The notes below the pieces were generated by a model, which saw only the letters and a list, made by a program, of their open reading frames with translations, was not told the DNA's origin and ran no database searches. Shown in pieces: positions 41,216-50,535 of a stretch of DNA of 64,000 bases. Made by a program: the position numbers and the translations under genes. Each line of letters begins with the position of its first letter. Position 1 is the first letter of the stretch. Where the stretch lies: positions 43,541 through 107,540 of the forward strand of contig UQXI01000002.1 of NCBI GenBank assembly GCA_900544975.1. The letters run 5' to 3'. The stretch is from an uncultured Eubacteriales bacterium (GTDB lineage Bacteria > Bacillota > Clostridia > Oscillospirales > Oscillospiraceae).

Positions 41216-42394
41216 TTACAGCACCTGCAAGATATATCCTTTCAGGTACCAGGCGTTCTCTGCCGCCAGATCTGCTGGGTGATCCCGGCTCTGCATCATG
41301 GGCTCCAGGAGCCGGACCGGACGGCCTGCATCTCCCGCTGCTTCTTGCAGCATTTGCAAAAAGAGCGGAGGCGTCATAAACTGACTGCAAGACCAGGTGG
41401 CCAGGTATCCGCCGGGGCGGACCAGCCGGATGCACCGCAGGTTGAGCTCTTTATATCCCCGGTAAGCGCCCGGAAGGGCGCTTTTGCTTTTGGCAAAGGC
41501 GGGGGGATCACAAATGACCAGGTCATACTGCTTTCCTGCCTCGCTGTAATCTTTGACCAGATCGAACACATTGGCACAGGTGGTGGTGATGCTGTTTGCC
41601 ACGCCGTTGCAGGCGGCGTTTCGGGTGAGCATCTCCAAAGCGTCCCGGGATACGTCCACCGCTTCCACGGATGCTGCGCCATAGAGGGCTGCGTGGATGG
41701 AAAAGCCGCCGGTGTGGCAGCACAGGTCCAAAACACTGGCTCCGGAACAATAGGGCCGAATGCGGCCTCGGTTTTCCTGCTGATCCAGGAAGTGGCCCGT
41801 TTTCTGCCCACGGCGCAGGTCCGCCAGCATTTGCGCGTCGTGCTCCCGGAAGGGGACCAACCCCGGCACCGCACCGTACAGGCAGCCGGTGATTTGGGGG
41901 AGGCCCTCTTTTTCACGGACGGGCACGTCGTTCCGTTCATAGATTCCTTTGGGAGAAAACAGGTCGGCCAGGAGCTCCGTGAGGACGCCTTTCCAGGTCT
42001 CCATGCCCAAGCTTACAATTTGCAGGCACAGGTAATCGCCAAACTTATCCACCGTCAGCCCCGGCAGTCCATCGGAATCCCCGAAGACCACCCGGCAGGC
42101 ATTGTGAAATCCAAGGGCCTGCCGGCAATCCCAGGCGCGGGCCAAGCGGCGGCGGAAAAATTCCCGATCGACGGATTCCTGGGGATCCCGGGTCAGAATG
42201 CGCACCAGGATTTTCGATTGGCTGTTGAAGAATCCCCGGGCAACAAAGCTACCGGTGCTGTCGACTACATCCACAAGGCCGCCGTCGGCGCAGCTTTCGT
42301 CTACCCAGGCAACCTCGTTGTCATAAACCCGGCTTTTGCCCCGGCGGAGCTCCCGCTCTTCTCCCCGCCGCAGACACACTTGCCCCAATTCCAT
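41216..42394 (-). CDS. rlmI: RlmI-type 23S rRNA cytosine-C5 methyltransferase
   Basis: A 392-residue protein with the RlmI architecture: N-terminal PUA domain (about 1-75, LRRGEERELRRGKSRVYDNEVAWV...GLVDVVDSTGSFVARGFFNSQSKILVRILTRD), a central EEHEE-type domain, and a C-terminal Rossmann methyltransferase (VLDLCCHTGGFSIHAALYGAASVEAVDVS, VFDLV, DLVICDPPAFAKSKSALPGAYRGYKELN). By family it methylates a 23S rRNA cytidine using SAM. Start ATG 42394, seven bases after AAGGAG; the frame upstream is open but unsupported. Confidence 0.88.
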   Translation of the reverse strand: MELGQVCLRRGEERELRRGKSRVYDNEVAWVDESCADGGLVDVVDSTGSFVARGFFNSQSKILVRILTRDPQESVDREFFRRRLARAWDCRQALGFHNACRVVFGDSDGLPGLTVDKFGDYLCLQIVSLGMETWKGVLTELLADLFSPKGIYERNDVPVREKEGLPQITGCLYGAVPGLVPFREHDAQMLADLRRGQKTGHFLDQQENRGRIRPYCSGASVLDLCCHTGGFSIHAALYGAASVEAVDVSRDALEMLTRNAACNGVANSITTTCANVFDLVKDYSEAGKQYDLVICDPPAFAKSKSALPGAYRGYKELNLRCIRLVRPGGYLATWSCSQFMTPPLFLQMLQEAAGDAGRPVRLLEPMMQSRDHPADLAAENAWYLKGYILQVL

Positions 42395-42499
42395 ATGGAC
42401 TCCTTCCTGCGGGCGCAGTTGACAGACACATTCCCGCATGTTATAATGTATTAATATCAGGATAAAGTCTTTCCGCCCGTTCCAAAGGAGGGGGTATGC

Positions 42500-43045
42500 T
42501 TGGCGGATTCCAATGTGACCAAACGGGCCCTCGCCACAGCGATGAAACAGCTGATGGCGAAAGAGCCCTTTTCAAAAATCAGCGTCGGCGACATTTGCCA
42601 GGTGTGCCAGATGAACCGAAAGAGCTTCTATTATCACTTTCGGGACAAGTACGACCTGGTGAACTGGATTTTCCAGACGGAGTTTCTCACAGCGGTGCAG
42701 CGCAGGCCCTATGAGAGCACCTGGGCCCTGATCCGGGACCTGTGTGAATATTTCTATGAAAACCGGGCCTTTTATCACAATGCGCTGTCGGTGGAGGGGC
42801 AGAATTCCTTCCAAGACTACTTCCGGGAGATCCTGGCCCCGGTGGTCCGGGCTTACGCAGAGGATGTCTTTGACCAGGAGGGAGAGGACACGGTTTTCTT
42901 CATCAATTTCTTTAGCGATGCCCTGATTGCGGCCATGCTTCGCTGGCTCTCCAGCCGGAATTGTATGCCTCCCGATCGCTTTACTCGGCTTCTGCGCCAA
43001 AGTGTACTGGGCGGAGCGCAAATCCTGGGCGGCAGCCCGGGTTGA
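42500..43045 (+). CDS. TetR/AcrR-family transcriptional regulator
   Basis: A 181-residue protein. The N-terminal helix-turn-helix at about 8-55 reads TKRALATAMKQLMAKEPFSKISVGDICQVCQMNRKSFYYHFRDKYDLVNWIF, close to the DhaS-like TetR subgroup with a TetR_C-type helical ligand domain after it. Start is TTG 42500 behind AAAGGAGGGGG. It is divergent from the RlmI-like gene with about 105 bases between, and no target gene lies in the same orientation. Ligand unknown. Confidence 0.87.
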   Translation: MADSNVTKRALATAMKQLMAKEPFSKISVGDICQVCQMNRKSFYYHFRDKYDLVNWIFQTEFLTAVQRRPYESTWALIRDLCEYFYENRAFYHNALSVEGQNSFQDYFREILAPVVRAYAEDVFDQEGEDTVFFINFFSDALIAAMLRWLSSRNCMPPDRFTRLLRQSVLGGAQILGGSPG

Positions 43046-43807
43046 TTCCAAGGGGGCTGGAGTGCGCCTCTATCATACTGTTTTTTCCTCCAAATTGCAA
43101 CGGCCAGGCAGAGAGAATTTGGCTGGCATTGGAACGAAGAATTTGAGAAGACGACGTTTCATCACACGAGCTTGAAAAGAGAAGTTTGTTGGAACAAACA
43201 TCTGTGTGCAGTGAATGTCTACTACAGTCGAACTTGTGTGTCCGCCTGTCAGAAGCACTATACATATCCCGTCCTGTTTCAATGAATTCAGAATGCCTAC
43301 CACAGGCGGACACGTGGGTCCGCCCCTACGGTGAGATACCAACTGTGTGTATGAACGGGACTGGGGCGTTGCCGTAGAATACACGTTTTTTCGGCCAGAA
43401 TGGGGAAAAAACAACGACGAAACGCGTCAGAGTATTTTTATCTATCTTCCCCATGCTCCCTAGGGGCGGACCCATGTGTCCGCCCGGCGGAAACATTGTA
43501 CGTTTTCAGACCTTTTTTGGCGAATTCGAAATGTCTACTACAGACGGACACATAGGCCCGCCCCTATGATGAGATACCGACACGGTGCATGAACGGGACT
43601 GCGACGTTGCCGCAAAATGCACGTTTTTCTACCCAAATTGGGACAAAAAATAAAAAACACGTCGTACATTTCTGTGTATCTTCCCTATACGGCCCTGCTC
43701 GCGATTCTTCAAGAGGAAATCTTGCCACATCACTAGGCACGCGTTTAGCGGTTACAACGTAATAGGGGCGCACAGTGTGCGCCCGCTGGTGGGATTCTTT
43801 GGGTTGG
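43046..43807. other. gene-free stretch filled by repeat cluster 4
   Basis: 43046-43220 shows nothing recognisable; the remainder is repeat units and their spacers, ending with the short dyad GGGCGCACAGTGTGCGCCC at 43767-43787. Short ORFs on both strands are repeat-derived. Confidence 0.7.
43228..43790. repeat. composite inverted-repeat element, cluster 4 (two units plus a partial)
   Basis: Unit at about 43228-43329 with a degenerate left arm, spacer of about 130 bp, unit at 43460-43566, then a second copy of the spacer (TGCATGAACGGGACT...AAATTGGGAC) and a short arm-like dyad at 43765-43790. The most extended cluster in the window. Confidence 0.82.
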
Positions 43808-44542
43808 TTATGACGCCGTCTCACAGTAGATGGCAATGGCCTTTGCTGTAAAGTCTGCGGTACCGGGTCCGCCTGCTGCGTCAATGTGTTCGGTCATGCT
43901 GCCACCGGCAGCGTACATGGCGCCCAGGCTCCGGAGGATTTCCGGGGTACAATGGTAATAGCTTTGGCTGATTTGCAGCCGGAGCTTTGCCACCAGAGCC
44001 TGAGCGGCAAAGCTGCCCGGGGCGTCGTTCCGGATGGCGCCAAATTCCCGAAAGATGGCCATGAGGGCGCTGGCTGCCTGTTGCTGTTCTTCCGGGGACT
44101 GCCCCTGAGTTTTGGACGCATACTCCTGGTATGCATCGGTGGAACCCCAAAGGGCCTTGGCCTGGGCGGCGTAGTCCTGCAGAGTCTGGGTATCAAATGC
44201 GGAAAAGTCCAATCGATTCACTCCAATCGTCAGAATTTCACGGGCGAGATCAATCAACTTCTGGATGTGCTCCTTTTGCAGCTGGAGCAGGGCGATTTGT
44301 TGCTCCAGCGCCTGGGTGTGGTCAAAGGCCGGGCTGTCCAGAATTTCTTTGATCTCGCGCAGGGGAAATTGCAGCTGCCGAAACAGCAAAATACATTGCA
44401 GCCGGACCAGGGCCCTGTCATCATACAGCCGATAACCGGCTTGCGTGATCTGTGTGGGGGGCAGCAGGCCGATGGAATCGTAGTAATGCAGGGTGCGGAC
44501 ACTGATGCCTGCCAGCTGACTGACTTGCTTGACGGTTTTCAT
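43808..44542 (-). CDS. MerR-family regulator with TipAS-like effector domain
   Basis: A 244-residue protein. The N-terminal MerR winged helix is MKTVKQVSQLAGISVRTLHYYDSIGLLPPTQITQAGYRLYDDRALVRLQCILLFRQLQFPLREIKEIL, followed by a dimer coiled coil (about 80-110). The C-terminal helical domain (about 120-240) resembles the TipAS antibiotic-recognition domain. It bends promoter DNA with a long spacer and activates on ligand binding; its own promoter has this form. ATG 44542 is preferred to 44551 from AGGGAG spacing. Confidence 0.88.
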   Translation of the reverse strand: MKTVKQVSQLAGISVRTLHYYDSIGLLPPTQITQAGYRLYDDRALVRLQCILLFRQLQFPLREIKEILDSPAFDHTQALEQQIALLQLQKEHIQKLIDLAREILTIGVNRLDFSAFDTQTLQDYAAQAKALWGSTDAYQEYASKTQGQSPEEQQQAASALMAIFREFGAIRNDAPGSFAAQALVAKLRLQISQSYYHCTPEILRSLGAMYAAGGSMTEHIDAAGGPGTADFTAKAIAIYCETAS

Positions 44543-44569
44543 ACTGCGCATCTCCCTTCGTGTACCCAA

Positions 44570-44600
44570 AGCATACTCTATGACCTAAGGGGAGAGTCAA
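44570..44600 (-). promoter_or_regulatory. MerR-type promoter with 19-base spacer and dyad
   Basis: Reverse strand TTGACT (44600-44595), 19-base spacer, TATGCT (44575-44570). The spacer is flanked by the inverted arms ACTCT (44597-44593) and AGAGT (44579-44575). The over-long spacer with a dyad between -35 and -10 is the hallmark of a MerR-controlled promoter, here upstream of the merR-type gene itself. Confidence 0.85.
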
Positions 44601-44622
44601 GGATTTTTTTCGGGATGGGCCG

Positions 44623-45045
44623 TCAAAACAGAGGCAGGTCCCCGGTGAGGGGATCCACCTGCTCCGGGGGCAGGGGCTCCAGGGCCAGACAGGTGAAGGT
44701 GGGCTGGCCGTGGAATTCGGTCATGCCGGCGTCACAGATCAGGGCGGAGAGAATCCCCGCTTCTTTGGCCTGCCGGTCCAGGTCCAGAAGGGCCTCTTCC
44801 GAGTCGACATATACGCAAACCTTGGCGGTGCCGTTTTGGAACCAATCACTGAGCGGGGTGGCGGGGCGGCTGGTTGGCCGCAGGCAGAGGCCATCTCCCT
44901 GGGTGCTCACTTGCCCCAGGCGGCCTTCCCGCTCCAGGGCCATGAGGACGGCTGTGACACAGGCATGCCCGGCTTGGGCCGCAATTTTCCCTTTGCGCAT
45001 GTGTAGATCCCGGCGCATGACAATCATTTGCTTTGCAGTATACAT
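44623..45045 (-). CDS. peptidyl-tRNA hydrolase, PTH2 family
   Basis: A 140-residue PTH2-fold protein: KQMIVMRRDLHMRKGKIAAQAGHACVTAVL (catalytic-loop His and the K-G-K-x-A-A-Q-x-G-H-A motif of Pth2), KVCVYVDSEEALLDLDRQAKEAGILSALICDAGMTEFHGQPTFTCLALEPLPPEQVDPLTGDLPLF. PTH2 recycles peptidyl-tRNA and is best known from archaea and eukaryotes. In bacteria it usually accompanies the standard Pth. Start ATG 45045 behind GGAGG; a longer open frame upstream overlaps the divergent ogt gene. Confidence 0.88.
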   Translation of the reverse strand: MYTAKQMIVMRRDLHMRKGKIAAQAGHACVTAVLMALEREGRLGQVSTQGDGLCLRPTSRPATPLSDWFQNGTAKVCVYVDSEEALLDLDRQAKEAGILSALICDAGMTEFHGQPTFTCLALEPLPPEQVDPLTGDLPLF

Positions 45046-45149
45046 CAAATTCCTCCAAGATGCTGCCCAATGGCAGTTGGTACCAATCGTAGGATGTTGC
45101 CCGTCTGGGCGGACTTGCGTTGTAACAGATGTGGAAAGGAGCGGTTCGG

Positions 45150-45737
45150 ATGTCAAATCTCTATTACAGCACGACCCACCCTTCTCCACTGGGGCAGCTG
45201 ACCCTGGCCTCGGATGGGGAAGCGCTGGTGGGGCTGTGGCTGCCGGGGCAGAAATACTTTGGTGGAACGGCGCCTGGAGCATGGGTTCCAACAGACGAGC
45301 TCCCTGTATTCCTGGCGGCGAAAGCCTGGCTGGATGCGTACTTTGCAGGGAAGCGGCCGGAAATTTCTCAGCGAAACCTGTCGCCCGCCGGAAGTCCATT
45401 TCGCCAGATGGTATGGGAAATGCTCCTGGAGATTCCCTATGGAAAGACCACAACCTATGGGGAGATTGCCCGGAAAGTGGCGGCCCGCTCAGGGAAGCCG
45501 AGCATATCCGCTCAGGCGGTGGGAGGGGCCGTGGGACACAATCCCATTTCTCTGATCATTCCCTGCCACCGGGTGGTGGGCGCTAAGGGACGCCTCACCG
45601 GCTATGCCGGTGGGCTGGACAAGAAGGTCTGGCTGTTGCAGCATGAGGGGGTGGATCTTTCCCAGGTGACTGCGTCGGGTGAATGGGGCTCAGATGAGTC
45701 CAAAATGCCGGAGCCCCTCCAGAATCCCGTCCTCTAA
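45150..45737 (+). CDS. ogt: methylated-DNA-protein cysteine methyltransferase
   Basis: A 195-residue protein with the MGMT active-site motif IIPCHRVVGAKGRLTGYAGGLDKKVWLL (alkyl acceptor C139), the helix-turn-helix PYGKTTTYGEIARKVA near 97-111 and the Asn-hinge region GGAVGHNPISL. It removes O6-alkyl groups from guanine in a suicide reaction. Start ATG 45150 after AAAGGAG. The C-terminal 25 residues extend beyond the usual end and overlap the convergent HAD gene by 48 bases. Confidence 0.92.
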   Translation: MSNLYYSTTHPSPLGQLTLASDGEALVGLWLPGQKYFGGTAPGAWVPTDELPVFLAAKAWLDAYFAGKRPEISQRNLSPAGSPFRQMVWEMLLEIPYGKTTTYGEIARKVAARSGKPSISAQAVGGAVGHNPISLIIPCHRVVGAKGRLTGYAGGLDKKVWLLQHEGVDLSQVTASGEWGSDESKMPEPLQNPVL

Positions 45738-46478
45738 GACAGTCCCGGTGGTGTATACGGCGGCCTCCCGGACGGTTTGGGGGCTGCTTCCCATGGCAAT
45801 GGGCGTGGCGACGCATTGAAACATGGGCAGATCGTTGTTGCTGTCCCCGAAGGCATAGGCGGCCTCCCTGGGAAGGTCATAGTGGGCCAAAATCCGACCA
45901 ATGCCGGTGGATTTGCTGTTGCGCCGCAGCACGGCCTCCGTCATGCCGCCTCCCCGGTCAATGAGGGTGAAGTCCCGGCCCGCTTCCGCCTGGAAGCGGG
46001 CCATATCGGCATGCCCCAAATCGTATACCACAAGCTTTTCAAAGGCAAAGTCCGGCCCGTCCGGGTCCAGAGTCACGGGGATGCCTTTTGCGGCCATTCG
46101 TTGGGCCTCCAGTTCGACCTGGGGCCCCCAGGGGCGAGTTCCGTCCAGAATCATGCTGCCGGTGGCTTCGTAGAGGGCGTCCAGGCCACAGGCCCGGACC
46201 AGGTCCCGGCTCCGGCGACACAGAGCGGGATCCGGCAGTGCCCGGTGGAGGATTCGGCCCCCGGCCTGGACCTCCATGCCGCAGCCGCAGACGAAGCCGT
46301 CCCAGGTGAGCGCCAGGACCCGGGGATCGATGTGGCTATGGGGTCGCCCGGTGTTCAAAATGGCCAGATGGCCCTGCCGGCGCAGGGCGGCGACTGCTTC
46401 GCAGGCGCTGTCTGGCAGAATTTGTGTGTCGTCGTCAATTAACGTGCCGTCGATGTCAAAAAATACAATTTGTTTCAT
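45690..46478 (-). CDS. HAD-superfamily hydrolase, Cof-type
   Basis: A 262-residue HAD subfamily IIB protein: motif I IVFFDIDGTLIDDD, motif II LAILNTGRPHS, lysine in RRNSKSTGIGRIL and motif IV YAFGDSNNDLPMFQCVATPIAMGSS. Members dephosphorylate sugar phosphates, nucleotides or pyridoxal phosphate; the substrate is not evident. ATG 46478 is ten bases after the DUF362 gene's stop, so these two form an operon. Confidence 0.87.
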   Translation of the reverse strand: MKQIVFFDIDGTLIDDDTQILPDSACEAVAALRRQGHLAILNTGRPHSHIDPRVLALTWDGFVCGCGMEVQAGGRILHRALPDPALCRRSRDLVRACGLDALYEATGSMILDGTRPWGPQVELEAQRMAAKGIPVTLDPDGPDFAFEKLVVYDLGHADMARFQAEAGRDFTLIDRGGGMTEAVLRRNSKSTGIGRILAHYDLPREAAYAFGDSNNDLPMFQCVATPIAMGSSPQTVREAAVYTTGTVLEDGILEGLRHFGLI

Positions 46479-46487
46479 GGCAATTTC

Positions 46488-47636
46488 CTACCGATTCAAC
46501 ATTCTGGCAATGGCAGTCCGGCGCACCTCCATGGCGCCCACCGGGCAGAATTCCTGACAGCAGAAACAGCGAATGCACTGGCTGCGGCGGATGGCGGGGC
46601 GGCCCCGCACCATGGTGATGGCTTTGGCCGGACACAAGCCGGCGCATTTCCCACAGCCGATGCATTGGGCCGATGCTTCCGGCCTGGCGCTCAGGAGCTT
46701 TTGGATCACGGCGCCCTGTATGCGCCCCCAGCCTGTCCCCCGGCGGCCGCGGAAGAGCAGGCTGCTGGGAGTCTCCAGCTTCTGAAAATCCGGGACGCGG
46801 AAGGCGCTCAAGTCCCCTGCGATGTGCAGGTCCTGTACGTGAGGCGGAATCAGGTTCCGCTCCAGCGCCGCCTCCAGGGTGGGGACCTGGCTCCGTTCCA
46901 GACCAATGAGCCAGGCGCAGGCCAGATCCAGCTTGTGTGGGCTGGGAGAGGCCAGCAGCGCCCCCATTGGGCGGGGCGTCCCCTGGGTGGGGCCGTTGCC
47001 CTCCATGGCAACTACGGCGTCTGCAAGGCTGAGAACAGGGTGGAAGTATTCATCCAAATCCACAATCATCCGGGCGAAATCCCGGGGATCCGGGAAGCGG
47101 AAGTGGTATTCCGGTTTCAGGGTGCCAGGAATCGCGCCGAAGAGATTCTTGGCAGCGGCGGACATACCCATCATGCCGTGACTTTTGAGCTTGCAGAAGT
47201 CGATGATGGCGTCAGCCTCTGCCAGGTATTGGGTGTACTGAAAGGTGCGGGCGGCCAGGGCCTGGGGATATGTGGCCTGCGCCTGGGCAAAGTTCCGGTT
47301 CAGCTCTGCCCCGGCGGCCTCCACCGAATAAAGTCCAGCTGCCCGATAGATTTTCTCCACAAAGGCGGGGGTATATAGCCCCCCGGGGCTGTCCCCGATG
47401 ATCACATGGGCGCCCCGCTCTTGGAGTAGCTGGGTCAGGGCCAGCAGCAGGGCCGGATGGGTGGTGGCCGCCCGCTCCGGGGCCATGCCAGCTACCAGAT
47501 TGGCCTTTACGATCACCCGCATACCGGGCTGCACCCAGTGGAGGCCCCCCAGGGGCTCCAAAACCTGGACCAGAGCCGTGCGGCAGGTCTCTGGGGTGTA
47601 GGCACTGCAGGGGACAACAGAAACATCAAATGGCAT
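46488..47636 (-). CDS. DUF362 protein with two 4Fe-4S clusters
   Basis: A 382-residue protein. The DUF362 domain (about 1-300) has VIVKANLVAGM, DSPGG, IDFCKLKSHGMMGMSAAAKNLFGAIPG and DAVVAMEGNGPTQGTPRPMG. The C-terminal ferredoxin domain (about 320-370) has two CxxCxxCxxxCP motifs, CIGCGKCAGLCP and CIRCFCCQEFCP, for two 4Fe-4S clusters. The family is widespread in anaerobes, with a presumed electron-transfer role not well defined. Start ATG 47636 behind GAGGAG; the long open frame upstream is not coding. Confidence 0.88.
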   Translation of the reverse strand: MPFDVSVVPCSAYTPETCRTALVQVLEPLGGLHWVQPGMRVIVKANLVAGMAPERAATTHPALLLALTQLLQERGAHVIIGDSPGGLYTPAFVEKIYRAAGLYSVEAAGAELNRNFAQAQATYPQALAARTFQYTQYLAEADAIIDFCKLKSHGMMGMSAAAKNLFGAIPGTLKPEYHFRFPDPRDFARMIVDLDEYFHPVLSLADAVVAMEGNGPTQGTPRPMGALLASPSPHKLDLACAWLIGLERSQVPTLEAALERNLIPPHVQDLHIAGDLSAFRVPDFQKLETPSSLLFRGRRGTGWGRIQGAVIQKLLSARPEASAQCIGCGKCAGLCPAKAITMVRGRPAIRRSQCIRCFCCQEFCPVGAMEVRRTAIARMLNR

Positions 47637-47808
47637 AACAGCGCTCCTCCTTTGCAGCCTCGGTGGACGGCAGTGGGATTTGGTAGTGATTATACTACAA
47701 TCTTGGTACCACTGCAAGCTCCAGGGCGACTGCATGTGTGGCTGTTGCACAGAATGCAGCCCCATGAGTCCCGGAGCGAAGGGGGGACCCATGGGGCTGG
47801 CAGGGATG

Positions 47809-49029
47809 CTATTGGATGGTTTCCTGGGGTTGGGCGGCGGTGGTGAGGATGGGGAGGTTGGCATTGTAGATCTGTGGGAATTGACTGAGCGGCAGGGGAT
47901 TGACGCCGCTGCCCACTTCAATGGTGTACCCGGGACGACGGAACTGCTGGATGAACCAATCTTTAAAACCAGCGAAGGCGGAGTTGTAGGGGGTGTCTTC
48001 CAGGGCGTAGCCGCTGAGGGCGGCAAATTTTTCTCCCAATTCCCGGGCGCCAGGCACGTAAATGTCCTGGAACTGCCAGTAAATGACTTCCCCCTGGCTG
48101 TGGTAGGCCAGGACCAGGGCCGGATCCAGGACTTGGGTATACCGGGCCAGAGCCTGGGTTTCCCGCTGGTCCAGGGGCGCGCGGCCCACGTAATCCCGGG
48201 GACCGGGGCGGGTGAAGCCCTGTTTGAACTTGATATCCCGGGCAATTTCCCACCCGGCCGGGTAGTTCAGATTCAGATCAATCCCCAGCAGGTTGGCTTT
48301 CCACCCGTTGGGGAAGGGGATATCGGGATAGTAAGAGGCCAGACTCCGGGCAAAGGCGTAGTCGCCGCTATCCGGGGGCAGAGCGCCGGTTACCAGGTCC
48401 ACCCCGTCGGGATCTACCATGGGAACCATATGGATGGTGGTGGTTTGCAGCGTCCCTCTGGCGGGATATCCACCGATGACGGCGCCGACTACGGCGGCTT
48501 TGGCCAGATCTTCGGCAAAGGCCAGAAGCAGGGTGGCTGTGATCCACTCATTGGCGTGATGGGCGGCGGTGTACAGGACGTCCCGGGGGCCGACGCCGAT
48601 GCTCAGGGCCTCCACAGGCCGTCCGAAGGCGGTTGTGGTGAGGGCTTCCATCCGGAAGAGGGAAGGGTACCGCCCCACCAATCCCCGAATGCAAAGGCTG
48701 CACAGGCCGGAAGTCATGGGTACGTCGGTGGGTACCACTGGGAAGTTCATTGGCACCCGCATGGGCGCCCCGACTGGCAACCGCTCCGGGTCCAGGGAGG
48801 GGTTAGCGGTGGCAATGGCCTGGGGGGTGGTGCCATAACGGGCAGCCAGCTCCCAGTAGGTATCTCCAGGTTGGATGCGGATTGTGCGGTATCCCAGCAG
48901 ATAGGGTTCCAAAGCCAGCTGGGTTTCCGGATCGGCTTCACCGGTTTGGGGCAGCCCCTGAAGGGCCTGAAATTCCGCCAGAGTGTTGACTCCGGCCCGG
49001 CGCAAAGCCAGCGCAATGAGTTCATTCAT
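47809..49029 (-). CDS. LysM-containing M14 zinc carboxypeptidase (gamma-D-Glu-DAP type)
   Basis: A 406-residue protein. A peptidoglycan-binding-like helix region (about 1-45) and a LysM motif (about 48-92, RTIRIQPGDTYWELAARYGTTPQAIATANPSLDPERLPVGAPMRVP) precede an M14 domain with zinc ligands in YTAAHHANEW (H158, E161) and LAYHSQGEV, and the catalytic Glu in GYTIEVGSG. The layout matches the Bacillus sphaericus gamma-D-glutamyl-meso-DAP peptidase I, a sporulation-linked wall enzyme. No signal peptide, as is common for that family. Ribosome site GGAGGCG. Confidence 0.87.
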   Translation of the reverse strand: MNELIALALRRAGVNTLAEFQALQGLPQTGEADPETQLALEPYLLGYRTIRIQPGDTYWELAARYGTTPQAIATANPSLDPERLPVGAPMRVPMNFPVVPTDVPMTSGLCSLCIRGLVGRYPSLFRMEALTTTAFGRPVEALSIGVGPRDVLYTAAHHANEWITATLLLAFAEDLAKAAVVGAVIGGYPARGTLQTTTIHMVPMVDPDGVDLVTGALPPDSGDYAFARSLASYYPDIPFPNGWKANLLGIDLNLNYPAGWEIARDIKFKQGFTRPGPRDYVGRAPLDQRETQALARYTQVLDPALVLAYHSQGEVIYWQFQDIYVPGARELGEKFAALSGYALEDTPYNSAFAGFKDWFIQQFRRPGYTIEVGSGVNPLPLSQFPQIYNANLPILTTAAQPQETIQ

Positions 49030-49062
49030 GGAAATCGCCTCCGGCTATCCTATGCGCGGTAA

Positions 49063-50262
<1,200 letters not shown>

Positions 50263-50300
50263 GATTCCCCTCCGCCTGATGAGGCGGCTCCCTGGTTATG

Positions 50301-50331
50301 ACCGGCGTGGCGTTTGCCACGCCGGTTTTTT
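50301..50331 (+). terminator. terminator of gap
   Basis: ACCGGCGTGGC / GCCACGCCGGT with a short loop, followed by TTTTT, 39 bases past the stop. Confidence 0.92.
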
Positions 50332-50463
50332 ACATATGGGGTCTGGATGATGGAATGCTGAGAATCTGTGATACGCTACGGAGTTGCCCTGCGGCACAGA
50401 CTGTGGTTGTGGGGGTAGCCCAGACCCAAGGCGCAGAAATTTTTGGCAGAAATTGGAAAAAGA

Positions 50464-50492
50464 TTGAACTTTGTCAAAATTTGTCTTATAAT
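50464..50492 (+). promoter_or_regulatory. sigma-A promoter of ibrAB
   Basis: TTGAAC (50464-50469), 17-base spacer, TATAAT (50487-50492). It places the start of transcription near 50499, so the in-frame ATG at 50443 cannot be used and ATG 50536 is chosen. Confidence 0.8.
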
Positions 50493-50535
50493 GTTCAGGA
50501 TGGATTTTTCCTCTACCAATTGCGCAGGTGGGTCT

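Noticed and set aside
41216..42439. Longer frames upstream of the chosen starts (for example rlmI to 42439, DUF362 gene to 48245, pth2 to 45453, arcC to 53876)
   Set aside because: Each extension overlaps a neighbour or lacks a ribosome site, whereas the chosen ATG has a strong one and starts the conserved domain.
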